A DNA stretch of 64,000 nt from Lentisphaerota bacterium (GTDB lineage Bacteria > Verrucomicrobiota > Lentisphaeria > Victivallales > Victivallaceae): assembly GCA_015061815.1 (NCBI GenBank), contig SUVW01000014.1, positions 1 through 64,000 on the forward strand, written 5' to 3'. The notes under the pieces were generated by a model. It was not told the DNA's origin. It worked only from the letters and a program-made list of their open reading frames with translations, and searched no databases. The translations under genes were made by a program, and so were the position numbers. This document shows, one piece after another, positions 16,728-25,761 of the stretch (its first letter is position 1; each line of letters starts with the position of its first letter).

Positions 16728-17654
16728 TCAATCTTTCCGGCTTGTGTTGTTTTCCATAACTTTGGCAGCACTTTTGATAAATCCTGCCACATTGGCCAAA
16801 TCAGCCGGAATTATCATGGAATTGCTCTCTTTGGCTAAACGGCCGAATTCGTTGATATACTGCTCGGCCAGCCGGAGATTGACCGCTTCAGAACCTCCGT
16901 CGCATTTGATAGCCGCCGCAATGGTGGCAATACCTTTGGCAGTAGCTTCAGCGACCAGCCGGATCTCTTCCGCGCGGCCCTGCGCTTCATTGATCCGCTT
17001 TTGCTTCTCACCCTCTGAATGCGCGATAGCTTCGCATTTTTCACCATCGGCCCGGTTGATTTTAGCTTGTCTTTCACCCTCGGATTCAGCGATTTGAGCG
17101 CGCTTTTCCCGTTCGGCGCGCATCTGCTTTTCCATTGCATCAAGCACTGACATCGGCGGCTTGATGGTTTTGATCTCATAACGGGTGACCTTCACCCCCC
17201 AGGGATCGGAAGCTTTGTCAACTTCAGCGCAGATCGCCGAATTGATCGTGCCGCGCTCTTCAAAGGTACGATCCAATTCCAGTTTACCGACTTCAGAACG
17301 CAAAGTTGTCTGCGCCAACTGTGAACAGGCAAAAAGATAATCAGATATCCCATAAGACGCTTTCACCGGATCGACAACCTGCAAATAGAGCAATCCATCG
17401 ACTTCAACAATAATATTATCTTTGGTAACACACTGCTGCGGCGGTACATCAATGGCGCACTCTTTCAAATCTCTTTTGTAGGATACCAGATCAATAAATG
17501 GAACAAGAATATGCAATCCCGCTCCCAGAGTCGAGTGATATTTCCCCAGCCTTTCCACGATCCACGCCTGCTTCTGCGGCACGATGCGGATCGATTTGGC
17601 CACTGTAATTATCACTGCCAAAACAACAATCGCTACTACAAATAATCCCGGCAT
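16728..17654 (-). CDS. SPFH/band 7 (stomatin/QmcA-like) membrane protein
   Basis: A 308-residue protein with one N-terminal hydrophobic segment (about residues 3-21), the SPFH domain (about 24-190, VERLGKYHSTLGAGLHILVP near the start), a long charged coiled region (190-245) of repeated Ala-Glu-Gly elements, and a C-terminal helical tail. This is the stomatin/paraslipin/QmcA layout; family members form large ring oligomers at the inner membrane and modulate proteases or membrane domains. The NfeD partner often found beside such genes is absent. A GGGGGAGG site precedes the ATG. It lies 25 bp after the AAC(3)-like fusion gene, so all three genes from 19768 leftward probably share one transcript. 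The link between their functions is unclear. Confidence 0.88.
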   Translation of the reverse strand: MPGLFVVAIVVLAVIITVAKSIRIVPQKQAWIVERLGKYHSTLGAGLHILVPFIDLVSYKRDLKECAIDVPPQQCVTKDNIIVEVDGLLYLQVVDPVKASYGISDYLFACSQLAQTTLRSEVGKLELDRTFEERGTINSAICAEVDKASDPWGVKVTRYEIKTIKPPMSVLDAMEKQMRAEREKRAQIAESEGERQAKINRADGEKCEAIAHSEGEKQKRINEAQGRAEEIRLVAEATAKGIATIAAAIKCDGGSEAVNLRLAEQYINEFGRLAKESNSMIIPADLANVAGFIKSAAKVMENNTSRKD

Positions 17655-17679
17655 ATTCTCATCCTCCCCCTGTTATCAA

Positions 17680-19104
17680 TCACATATTATCCAGCAGCTC
17701 GACCATTCCGGCAGCCGCCTTTTTCAACGATCCGGGATAGCAGACCCCGCCGCCCAGTGAAAAATATCCGGAAAAATTGTGACACCGCAGAATCGACATC
17801 AATTCTTTGATCTCTCCATTGCCCCGGCCCAGTTTGGCCACCTGACCATCCCACAAACCGTCATTGATATCCAACTGACCGATGATCTTGATAAATCTGC
17901 CGATGCGATAGGAACTCAAAAACGGATTTTCACCGGCTTTGGCAAATGCCGCCGGATTGAAACATGCCTTGCTGCCTTCAACCGCCCTGACCGCCGTTGA
18001 AGCAGCTGTCGCTGTATGATTGATATTACGGAAAAGCACCTCCAAACCGGCTTCCAAAGCACATTTACCGGCGGCATCGGCACCGACCGGCAAAATCAGC
18101 CGACTGATACCAGCTGCGACCGCCAATGCGCTCAACTTACCCGGATCATCGGGAACGACTTCCGCACTCAAAGCACTTATTTCGATCCCCGCTGAACGCA
18201 GCTGTTCAACTATCGGCAGAAGCTTTTCCTCTTTCATGAATGCACAGGCTTTACCCTGAACATAATCCAACTCGACAGATTTGATACCGACACTCTGCAA
18301 ATTTTCCACCATTTCCGGCACATACCGTCCGGCCAACCGCGAAGAGGCGGTCAAACGGAAAGATTCCTTCGCCATCCGGTCAGCGAAAATCGCGGCTCTC
18401 TGGCGCACACAATCAGCACATGCCGGATTGTCGCAGAGAACAAATGCCGGATCTTTTTTACCGGCTGCCAAACCGATATCAAAAAGATCTTTCGCCTTGA
18501 TCAAACGCACTTGCGCATTGCCGATGCGGGAAATTTTCATAACTCCGGCTTCCCGGTACAAGCGGTCAAGACCGATGAAATCCCGGTGCGGCCCCGGATA
18601 ATACTTCCACGTTTTGGTAACACTTTCACCCTCCGGGGTCACCAGCGAACCGGTCGTATCACTCAAATAGGGCAGTTCCAACAGAGCTTCCACGCCGTGC
18701 AAAGAGGTGTTGCGATCCTGATCGACACCAAGCAGACAGATGTAACCGCCCATTTCCGCCAGACGGGTATATGGAGTATTCGCGCCATGCGCTGTTTCCG
18801 CTTTCCAATGGTCCCGGCAAATATTTTCCGCATCAGCTCCCAACGCGGCCAATGTTCCTTTCGGACAGGGACTGATGACCGCCCCCGGCCGGTTTTTCAG
18901 CGTATCAGTAAGAATACCCAATGCGCCAAACACCGGAACCAGCAAAGTTCCCTCACTTCCAAGCACTTCCAGAAATGCATCGATCACAGCATCCGGACCG
19001 CCTTCAACTTTCCCCAGACTGATAAGCGAACTGTGCATAAGCACCTTGTCGCCCCGGGTCAATCCCATTGCGCGCAAACCGGCAATAATTTCCTGCTTTG
19101 TCAT
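17680..19104 (-). CDS. AAC(3)-family acetyltransferase-like domain fused to a TIM-barrel-like domain
   Basis: The 474-residue product starts with a domain (about 1-260) of the aminoglycoside 3-N-acetyltransferase family: HSSLISLGKVEGGPDAVIDA, then ENICRDHW, and LGVDQDRNTSLHGVE. The C-terminal part (about 265-474) looks like a xylose-isomerase/sugar-phosphate-epimerase-type barrel (VGIKSVELDYV, LRSAGIEISALS). In the segment that normally reads S-x-H-P-T-x-S the protein has SPCPKGT, so the conserved His is Cys; this argues against ordinary aminoglycoside resistance. The ATG at 19104 behind AAAGGA is chosen over in-frame codons further upstream that would overlap the preceding gene. It is co-transcribed with a cyclase-like gene 37 bp upstream. 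The real acyl acceptor is unknown; a sugar amine is possible. Confidence 0.78.
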   Translation of the reverse strand: MTKQEIIAGLRAMGLTRGDKVLMHSSLISLGKVEGGPDAVIDAFLEVLGSEGTLLVPVFGALGILTDTLKNRPGAVISPCPKGTLAALGADAENICRDHWKAETAHGANTPYTRLAEMGGYICLLGVDQDRNTSLHGVEALLELPYLSDTTGSLVTPEGESVTKTWKYYPGPHRDFIGLDRLYREAGVMKISRIGNAQVRLIKAKDLFDIGLAAGKKDPAFVLCDNPACADCVRQRAAIFADRMAKESFRLTASSRLAGRYVPEMVENLQSVGIKSVELDYVQGKACAFMKEEKLLPIVEQLRSAGIEISALSAEVVPDDPGKLSALAVAAGISRLILPVGADAAGKCALEAGLEVLFRNINHTATAASTAVRAVEGSKACFNPAAFAKAGENPFLSSYRIGRFIKIIGQLDINDGLWDGQVAKLGRGNGEIKELMSILRCHNFSGYFSLGGGVCYPGSLKKAAAGMVELLDNM

Positions 19105-19141
19105 AAAATATCCTTTCATTGTCAAATAAGTGATGATATGT

Positions 19142-19768
19142 TCAAAATTCAGCGACCAGCCGACAGGGCAGCTGGGTAACTTGCGGCATCCGGGCAAACA
19201 ACGCCGTCACCAGTACTTCACGTGCCTGCAAACTGTATAAATTGACCGGCAGACAAACCGTCGTGATCCCGGCCCCGAAAAGTTTGAGAAACACTCCGTG
19301 CAGAGCTTCGCTTTCGTAAATATCCGAAATCAACAAACGGCATTTGCTGTCAATGATCCACTCAATGGCACTGTCATCCAGAAAAACGCTGCGCTTTTCC
19401 ATTTCCAGCGGGTTCATCTTTCCCAACGCATTGATTATCATTGCCGGGGTGGTGACTTTCCCGCCGAATGCAGCTTCCAATTCAGCGGCACTAACTGCTC
19501 CATCGCCGCTTTTTTTATTCAGCCGGACCACACTTGCCGGAACCCGGAAGACCATATCCAGAGGACAATTATCCGCATACAATCCATTATCTGTTTCCGC
19601 GATATGTCCGGGGAAATCAATATAAGTTCCACTCATTCCGTCATGAGTCATGGTATACACCACACCGGTATAAGAAACCGTACCGGACTCCAATATTCTC
19701 TCTTCACGCCGGATCTCCGGAGCAAAACGCTCACCCAGAAAATCCATTGTCAAATCAACTTGAGCCAT
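19142..19768 (-). CDS. Cyclase/kynurenine formamidase-like protein with altered metal site
   Basis: A 208-residue protein of the cyclase fold that includes kynurenine formamidase. The signature H-x-G-T-H-x-D-x-P-x-H appears as MSGTYIDFPGH (about residues 43-53): both leading His ligands are replaced (Met and Tyr) while the Asp and last His remain. Catalysis as a metal-dependent amidohydrolase is therefore doubtful. An AGGAGG site nine bases upstream supports the ATG at 19768 over one nine codons earlier. A promoter (TTGATA, 17 bp, TATATT, 19830-19802) lies just upstream, making it the first gene of an operon with the AAC(3)-like fusion and the SPFH protein. Function unknown; it may have a binding role. 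Confidence 0.78.
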   Translation of the reverse strand: MAQVDLTMDFLGERFAPEIRREERILESGTVSYTGVVYTMTHDGMSGTYIDFPGHIAETDNGLYADNCPLDMVFRVPASVVRLNKKSGDGAVSAAELEAAFGGKVTTPAMIINALGKMNPLEMEKRSVFLDDSAIEWIIDSKCRLLISDIYESEALHGVFLKLFGAGITTVCLPVNLYSLQAREVLVTALFARMPQVTQLPCRLVAEF

Positions 19769-19801
19769 ATTCAAAAAACCTCCTGCCTGCTGCACTCTCT
19801 A

Positions 19802-19830
19802 AAATATAAACCTGTTATAGGAATATATCA
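19802..19830 (-). promoter_or_regulatory. Promoter of the cyclase-like / AAC(3)-like / SPFH operon
   Basis: TTGATA (19830-19825), 17-bp spacer and TATATT (19807-19802) on the minus strand, about 35 bp before the chosen start codon. Confidence 0.62.
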
Positions 19831-19896
19831 ATCAAAAAAACATATTTTTTGCGTTTTATTTCCCTGAAACGCATCAATATTCCGCCAAAACATCTT

Positions 19897-21564
19897 TTAC
19901 ATCCGGATTTTTACCTTTATTTGGTACCGGATCAACTCCTGCTGCATCCGGCGCAACAATTCCGGCGGCATATCCGGAAAAATCAACACCTCCATTGTTC
20001 TGCCGGCTAAAGCCGCCGGAGAAATCATCTGTTTGCCGCTGTTTCTGACCGCCAGACGGCTCAATTCAGGTAAATTTCTGACAAAATCAATATTTCCTCC
20101 GGAAAAACTCAATGATTCCAGCTGCCGATTCCGGAAAATTTTCCAATTCATCCGCCGGTCAATGATTTCCCGATTGCCGCCGGAGAGGATACAATCCATC
20201 ACCGCCAGATGACGCAACTCCGGCAACCGGTTGAAAAGCACCACCGGTTCGGCGATATGCCACGAACAATATTCATAAAGAGCCAAACGCCGGAGAGGAA
20301 GTTCCAACAGCAGCTTTTCCGGCACAGCTGTATTACGCAGAATCAACTCTTCCAACGGCAGTTTCCGGCAGCTCATCCACGCTTCTCCATAATCAAAGCC
20401 ATTGCCCTTGAAACGCAAAATTTTCAACGGCAATCCGGACAATAACCGGGGAGAAAAGCCACTGCCGCCCCGGCAACTGATATCCAGAAATTCCAATCTG
20501 GTCAATCCGGACAGAAATCCCCAATCATTCATTATCCGGTGCGGATGCAGAGAAAGAGTGCGCAACGGTAATCCGCGCAGCAGTTCCAACGCACCATCAT
20601 CCGCAACAAATCCGCTTAAATGCAAATTCTCCAAAGGCAGATCCTTCAGGAAATCAAAGCGGCGGCAATCACCGTGTATCCGCAGATTTTTCACCGGCTT
20701 ACCGGCAAGTGAATCAAAGTCAAAATTTCCGGAAAATGCCTGTATCCCGACGGTGTGCAAATTCCCCATTTTTTCCGGCAGCGTGATCTTCCCCAGCGGT
20801 ACTGAACGCCGGTCATTGAGGTAAAACTCCTCCAATTCCGGCAAATCCACACTGTTCAATCCGGTGACTTCCACACTGTCGATGACCAGCTTTTTCAACT
20901 TTGGCAGGGACAATCCCGTCAAATCAGCCACATCCCAGACGTTCCCTTTTATCTCCAGGATCTCCAATTCCGGATATTCATTGAGCATCTGCCCGTTTAA
21001 TTGCGGCAGACTTTTACCATCCCCCAGCTGTTTGACCGATCCTTCAACCGGGGAGTGCGCCTCCTCCCGTCCCCAGAATATCTCTTTAAAGGTCATATTT
21101 TCCGGTTTTAAGGTAAAAAATCTTTCACTGCCGATTTTCAAATGTCTGACCGTTTCCTTTTTTTCCGGGACAGCAATATTTTTCTGCTCCTCACCGGCAA
21201 CAGCGGTTGATTTAACATTTTCACCGTCTTTCACCTGAAGCGACTCCGGCCGCTGCCAGACCGTTTTACCGCAAAATCGGACCTCATCGACATCAGGCAG
21301 AACCGTTATCCGACATGATATTTTTCCGGATGCCCCGGATTTTCTGGCCGCAGATAATTCAACCCTGCTTCCATATACTGCCGCCTGTACCTTATCAAGC
21401 CCCCAATCTTTCTCGCGGTAATCGCCCCGGATATCCAATTTCCCGGTATCATCGTGATAAACGATCCGAGAAAAGTACAAATGCTTCAAATCTATCACGC
21501 TTGAGGATATGCATCCCGCTATCACCAGCGTGATCAGCAAAAAAAATGCCGTTTGTTTAATCAT
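19897..21564 (-). CDS. Leucine-rich-repeat lipoprotein
   Basis: A 555-residue protein with a type II signal peptide (lipobox VIAGC, Cys17), so it is probably anchored in a membrane facing the periplasm or cell surface. Residues about 25-190 are unassigned. From about 195 to 555 runs a series of irregular leucine-rich repeats of 20-25 residues (for example LPLENLHLSGF, LPLRTLSLHP, LPLKILRFKGN, LPLEELILRN, LPLRRLALYE), a repeat form seen in many PVC-group proteins. Such surfaces usually bind proteins or glycans; the ligand is unknown. It is monocistronic, with a promoter at 21633-21605. The repeats are of the non-canonical LRR_5/BspA-like sort by eye. Confidence 0.82.
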   Translation of the reverse strand: MIKQTAFFLLITLVIAGCISSSVIDLKHLYFSRIVYHDDTGKLDIRGDYREKDWGLDKVQAAVYGSRVELSAARKSGASGKISCRITVLPDVDEVRFCGKTVWQRPESLQVKDGENVKSTAVAGEEQKNIAVPEKKETVRHLKIGSERFFTLKPENMTFKEIFWGREEAHSPVEGSVKQLGDGKSLPQLNGQMLNEYPELEILEIKGNVWDVADLTGLSLPKLKKLVIDSVEVTGLNSVDLPELEEFYLNDRRSVPLGKITLPEKMGNLHTVGIQAFSGNFDFDSLAGKPVKNLRIHGDCRRFDFLKDLPLENLHLSGFVADDGALELLRGLPLRTLSLHPHRIMNDWGFLSGLTRLEFLDISCRGGSGFSPRLLSGLPLKILRFKGNGFDYGEAWMSCRKLPLEELILRNTAVPEKLLLELPLRRLALYEYCSWHIAEPVVLFNRLPELRHLAVMDCILSGGNREIIDRRMNWKIFRNRQLESLSFSGGNIDFVRNLPELSRLAVRNSGKQMISPAALAGRTMEVLIFPDMPPELLRRMQQELIRYQIKVKIRM

Positions 21565-21604
21565 ATATTTTCACCCCGTTCAACAACCGTTTTACTGTCA
21601 CTTT

Positions 21605-21633
21605 AATATAACTCCGGCACAGAATAATTACAA
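21605..21633 (-). promoter_or_regulatory. Promoter of the LRR lipoprotein gene
   Basis: TTGTAA (21633-21628), 17-bp spacer and TATATT (21610-21605) on the minus strand, back to back with the plus-strand promoter at 21668-21695. Confidence 0.62.
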
Positions 21634-21667
21634 GTTTCAACCTCGAGGAAAATTTACCGCATCCGGT

Positions 21668-21695
21668 TTGAAAAAATGACAAATCAGATTATATT
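21668..21695 (+). promoter_or_regulatory. Promoter of the flavin reductase gene
   Basis: TTGAAA (21668-21673), 16-bp spacer and TATATT (21690-21695). It overlaps an in-frame ATG at 21676 and so supports the later start at 21736. Confidence 0.58.
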
Positions 21696-21735
21696 AAAAA
21701 TCAGAAAGTTCAACTTTTCAGAAAGGTTTTATTTG

Positions 21736-22389
21736 ATGAAAAAGATTTTCGCTGTCAACGGCAGTCCGCGCAACAACGGCAATACCGCAAAGATCCTGCA
21801 GCACGCTCTCACCGGGGCTGAATCCGCCGGAGCAGAAACAGAATTGATAAATCTCGGGAAGTTGACTTTTTCCGGTTGCCGCAGCTGCTTTGCCTGTAAA
21901 CTCAAAGGCGGCGATAATTACGGCCGCTGTGCCTTGAATGATGATCTGACACCTTTTCTGAATAAATTGATCCATGCCGACGGCATTATCATGGGCACTC
22001 CGGTATATTTCAGCGCAGAAACCGGTCTTTTCCGCAATTTTATGGAACGCCTGTTTTTCCCGCTGCTGAAATACAGTGATCCGCCGTCATCTCTGGCCCC
22101 CCGGCAGTTAACAGCCGCATTCGTGTACACCATGAATATACCGGAACCGGCCCTGTCTGAATATGGTTACCGGGAACATCTTGAAAAATCTGCGGATTTT
22201 TCAAGTTTGATCTTCGGCGCACAAAGTGTGGAAACGCTGTATGTCTGTGACACCTGGCAATTTGACGATTACAGCAAATATGACTCTGCTCTCTTTGATC
22301 CGGCTCATAAAGCAGCCGTCAGGAAAGAGCAGTTTCCAATTGACAAACAGCGGGCCTTTGAACTCGGCCGGCGCATGGCTCTGAAATAA
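21736..22389 (+). CDS. NAD(P)H-dependent FMN reductase / flavodoxin-fold oxidoreductase
   Basis: The 217-residue product has the flavodoxin-like fold of NADPH-dependent FMN reductases and iron-sulfur flavoproteins: VNGSPRNNGNTAKIL at residues 6-20 binds the FMN phosphate, followed by FSGCRSCFACK (Cys-rich loop near 45) and DGIIMGTPVYF (about 85-95). The three cysteines could be redox-active or part of a cluster site, but the full iron-sulfur flavoprotein spacing is not certain. It is cytoplasmic and presumably reduces quinones, flavins or small disulfides. The start at 21736 is chosen because the earlier in-frame ATG lies in the promoter; an AGAAAGG site precedes it. The next gene begins 15 bp downstream. 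Confidence 0.86.
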   Translation: MKKIFAVNGSPRNNGNTAKILQHALTGAESAGAETELINLGKLTFSGCRSCFACKLKGGDNYGRCALNDDLTPFLNKLIHADGIIMGTPVYFSAETGLFRNFMERLFFPLLKYSDPPSSLAPRQLTAAFVYTMNIPEPALSEYGYREHLEKSADFSSLIFGAQSVETLYVCDTWQFDDYSKYDSALFDPAHKAAVRKEQFPIDKQRAFELGRRMALK

Positions 22390-22404
22390 GCCACTTCTCC
22401 GGCC

Positions 22405-22905
22405 GTGCAATTATTTATTCTGGACTATGCTCCGAAAGCAGCCGCGACCATGTTGTGTGACGTACATCTGCGGAAAATGTGTCTGGAAACCTCCCAGATA
22501 CTCTCCTCGGTACTTCACAACCGGCATATCGCCCCTTTCCCGGATATGCCCAAAGCATACAATCCGGCTCATCCGGTCATCCGGGCGTTGAATACTCCGG
22601 CAAAGATAAACTGGTGTATCATATATAATGATGCTCTGCACCGTGAATACACCTGCCGTTTCGACAGGATCCACGCCTATGCTTCTCTGTGCGGAATGTA
22701 CCGGAAAATTCTCTTTGTCCCGCAAGTGCCGCTGCTGCCGGAAACTCTGGATTTTGCCCGGAATTTCAAGGATATTGAGATCAGCATCCCCGATATCGTT
22801 GAAGCATACCGGGAGTATTACCGTTACAAAAAGCTGATTCTCCGCCGCTGGCAGTATACCCGCCGTCCGGAACCGGCATGGTTGAATAAACCGTCGGCCG
22901 TCTGA
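22405..22905 (+). CDS. Uncharacterised protein with phage-type conserved motif
   Basis: A 166-residue protein starting at a GTG 15 bp after the flavin reductase stop. It has DYAPKAAATMLCDVHLRKM near the N-terminus, then LETSQILS and NPAHPVIRALNTPAKINW. I associate this combination (a D/C-x-H-x-x-K-M segment, E-x-x-Q, then a His-Pro segment) with an uncharacterised small-protein family common in phages and scattered in bacteria, sometimes labelled as a putative DNA-associated enzyme. No function is established. The C-terminus is basic and tyrosine-rich (about 130-160). The ribosome-binding site is weak, so it may be coupled to the upstream gene. It converges with uvrA, with only five bases between the stops. 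Confidence 0.62.
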   Translation: MQLFILDYAPKAAATMLCDVHLRKMCLETSQILSSVLHNRHIAPFPDMPKAYNPAHPVIRALNTPAKINWCIIYNDALHREYTCRFDRIHAYASLCGMYRKILFVPQVPLLPETLDFARNFKDIEISIPDIVEAYREYYRYKKLILRRWQYTRRPEPAWLNKPSAV

Positions 22906-22910
22906 AATTC

Positions 22911-25760
22911 CTACAACTGTTTTGCCAACAGCGGGTGCAGAAAATGCCCGGTATGTGATTCCGGATGAAGCGCGACCTTTTCCGGGGTGCCGCACACAAC
23001 CAGCCGCCCTCCGGCATCCCCGCCTTCCGGTCCCAGATCCAGAATATAATCCGCCGTCTTTATCACATCAAGGTTATGTTCGATAACGATCACTGTATTT
23101 CCCATATCCCGCAATTTGAACAGTACCTTCAGCAATTGATCTATATCCGCAAGATGCAGTCCGGTGGTCGGTTCATCCAGAATATACACCGTATGTCCGC
23201 GCGGGACCCGGGATAATTCAGCTGCAAGCTTGACCCTTTGGGCTTCGCCGCCGGAAAGCGTGGTGGCACTCTGCCCAAGTTTCAAATATCCCAACCCGAC
23301 ATCCTGCAGTGTCTGCAATTTTCTTTTCAACGGCGAGATAGTGGCAAACAATTCCAGGGCCTGATCAATGGATAAATCCAGAATTTCAGCGATATTCAAT
23401 CCTTTGAAACGCACCTGCAGCGTTTCATTATTGAAACGTTTCCCGCCGCATGCCGAACAGGTCACGCTCACATCGGCCAGAAATTGCATTTCAATATTTT
23501 TAACTCCGTCTCCCGCACACTCTTCACACCGGCCGCCCTTTACATTGAAGCTGAAACGTCCGGGAGAATATCCCCGCATTTTCGCTTCCGGCAATCCGGA
23601 AAAAAGTTTGCGGATAATATCAAATGCCCCGGTGTAAGTCGCCGGATTTGAGCGGGGAGTCCGTCCGATAGGACTCTGGTCGATCACAATAGCTTTATCC
23701 ACATGCTCCAACCCTTCAACCGCATCGCACTCTCCGGGCGGTTCATCCCCGATCCCCAGAGCAGCATTGAGTGCCCGCACCAGAATACCATTTATCAGTG
23801 ATGATTTGCCGGAGCCGGAAACACCGGTCACACAGGTAAACGTCCCCAGCGGAATCGCTGCAGAGAGATTTTTCAGGTTGTGAAATTTGGCTTTCTTTAT
23901 ATTTATGAAGTTACCGTTACCTTTATTCCGGATCGACGGCACGGCTATTTCCCGGCGTCCGGCAAGATAATCACCGGTAAGAGAACGGGGAAATCCGGGT
24001 ATCTCCTCCGGAGTACCGATGGCAACGATCTCTCCGCCGTTGATCCCGGCTCCCGGCCCGAGATCGATCAGGAAATCAGCCCGCTTGATCGTATCCAGAT
24101 CATGTTCAACAACCACCACACTGTTACCCAGATCCCGCAGTTTTTCCAGAGTAGCCAGCAGCATATCATTATCCCGCTGATGCAGACCGATGGATGGTTC
24201 ATCCAAAATGTACAGCACCCCAACCAGACCGCAACCAAGCTGGGTCGCCAACCGGATGCGCTGGGCCTCGCCGCCGGAAAGCGTACTGCTGACCCGGTCA
24301 AGAGTCAAATATTCCAATCCCACATCACAGAGAAATGTCAAACGGCTGTGGATCTCTTTAAGCACATCGCCGGCGATCGCAGCATGTTCCTCATCAAGTT
24401 TCAGTGCGGACACGAATTCCCGGGCCTGCCCGATGCTCAAAGCGTTGAATTGTGCCAGATTTTTACCGCCGACAGTCACTGCAAGAGCCATCGGATTCAA
24501 TCGCGCGCCGTGACACTCCGGACAAACTCGCGGACTCTGGTATCCCGCCAAACGTTCGCGGACAGAATCCGACTCGGTTTCCATCATCCGGCGGCGCAAA
24601 TTTTCCAGAACTCCCTCAAACGGCTTGGCCCAATGATATTTTTTGCCGTGCATATAGTAATCAAATTCCAGATTTCTCTCCCCAGTCCCATAAAGCAGTT
24701 GAGTGCGGAACTCATCCGGAAGCTTGGCAAACGGCACGCTCAAAAGCGAAATGTCCCCAAATTGTTCTGCAAATTTGCGGAGCATCATGTTGTAGTAAAT
24801 TATCAGATGCCGGGGACCGCGCCGCCACCCGGGTATCGCACCGTTGCGGATGGACAATGACGGATCGGGAACTACTTTCACCGGGTCCATACACAACTGC
24901 ACCCCCAAACCGTTGCAACACTTGCAGGCACCGTAAGGAGAGTTGAAACTGAAATTGCGCGGCAGCATCTCCCCGAAAGATATTTCACACTCCGGACATG
25001 CCAGTTTTTCACAAAAAGTCTTCTCAACACTTTCGCCGCCGTCCTCGATCAACGCCGTCAAAACGCCACTGCCGTGCTTCAAAGCGGTTTCTACGGAATC
25101 GGTCAATCGTGACCGGTCGATCGTTCCGGTTTTCAACCGGTCGACAACCGCTTCAATGGTGTGACGCCGGGTTTTCGCCAATGTTTCATCCCAATCATCC
25201 AGCGCAACGACCGCACCATCGATCCGGGCCCGGACAAATCCATCACCGCGCATTTTATCGATCACCTCGCGGTGTTCACCCTTTTTGCCGGAGATCACCG
25301 GAGATAATATCGTCAGTTTTTTCCCGGCGGGCAGTGAAAGCAATTGCAATGTTATCGCTTCGGCTGATTGCGAAGCCAGCTTGCGGCCGCATTCCGGACA
25401 GTGCGGTTCGCCGCAATGGGTGTAAAGCAGGCGCAGGTAATCATAAATTTCCGTGACCGTAGCCACTGTTGACCGGGGAGTTCCTCCGGCACTGCGCTGT
25501 TCAATGGCGATTGCCGGAGCAAGACCTTCAATATGTTCAACCTTCGGCTTCTGCATCAAATCCAGAAATTGCCGGGCGTAAGCCGACAAACTCTCCACGT
25601 ATCGCCGTTGTCCCTCGGCATACAATGTGTCAAAAGCCAAAGATGACTTGCCGGAGCCGGATAATCCGGTGATGACCACCAGTTTATTGCGTGGGATCGT
25701 CAAGTCAACATTTTTCAAATTATGCTGGCCTGCCCCGCGTATGACAATATTTTCAACCAT
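22911..25760 (-). CDS. uvrA: UvrABC excinuclease subunit A
   Basis: UvrA, 949 residues, the usual length. It is the damage-recognition ATPase of nucleotide excision repair. Two ABC-type ATPase halves are visible: Walker A GLSGSGKSSLAFDTL near residue 32 and GVSGSGKSSLINGIL near 640, with signature LSGGEAQRIRLA near 490 and LSGGEAQRVKLA near 830. Zinc-finger cysteines appear as CPECHGARLNP in the first half and CEECAGDG...CSACGG in the second. GTPRSTVATVTEIYDYLR, the UvrB-binding/insertion region, is present. The ATG at 25760 begins MVENIVIRGAGQHNLKN, the family start, one base after the NUDIX stop, so the two genes are translationally coupled. It is the last gene of the operon from the 27381 promoter. 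Confidence 0.97.
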   Translation of the reverse strand: MVENIVIRGAGQHNLKNVDLTIPRNKLVVITGLSGSGKSSLAFDTLYAEGQRRYVESLSAYARQFLDLMQKPKVEHIEGLAPAIAIEQRSAGGTPRSTVATVTEIYDYLRLLYTHCGEPHCPECGRKLASQSAEAITLQLLSLPAGKKLTILSPVISGKKGEHREVIDKMRGDGFVRARIDGAVVALDDWDETLAKTRRHTIEAVVDRLKTGTIDRSRLTDSVETALKHGSGVLTALIEDGGESVEKTFCEKLACPECEISFGEMLPRNFSFNSPYGACKCCNGLGVQLCMDPVKVVPDPSLSIRNGAIPGWRRGPRHLIIYYNMMLRKFAEQFGDISLLSVPFAKLPDEFRTQLLYGTGERNLEFDYYMHGKKYHWAKPFEGVLENLRRRMMETESDSVRERLAGYQSPRVCPECHGARLNPMALAVTVGGKNLAQFNALSIGQAREFVSALKLDEEHAAIAGDVLKEIHSRLTFLCDVGLEYLTLDRVSSTLSGGEAQRIRLATQLGCGLVGVLYILDEPSIGLHQRDNDMLLATLEKLRDLGNSVVVVEHDLDTIKRADFLIDLGPGAGINGGEIVAIGTPEEIPGFPRSLTGDYLAGRREIAVPSIRNKGNGNFINIKKAKFHNLKNLSAAIPLGTFTCVTGVSGSGKSSLINGILVRALNAALGIGDEPPGECDAVEGLEHVDKAIVIDQSPIGRTPRSNPATYTGAFDIIRKLFSGLPEAKMRGYSPGRFSFNVKGGRCEECAGDGVKNIEMQFLADVSVTCSACGGKRFNNETLQVRFKGLNIAEILDLSIDQALELFATISPLKRKLQTLQDVGLGYLKLGQSATTLSGGEAQRVKLAAELSRVPRGHTVYILDEPTTGLHLADIDQLLKVLFKLRDMGNTVIVIEHNLDVIKTADYILDLGPEGGDAGGRLVVCGTPEKVALHPESHTGHFLHPLLAKQL

Positions 25761-25761
25761 C

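Noticed and set aside
17680-19104. Aminoglycoside resistance gene
   Set aside because: Family fold is right, but the conserved His is replaced and a second domain is fused; genomic context is not that of a resistance island.
23880-24860. Plus-strand reading frame opposite uvrA (about 326 codons)
   Set aside because: Antisense to the conserved uvrA coding sequence; no start signal and no recognisable domain.
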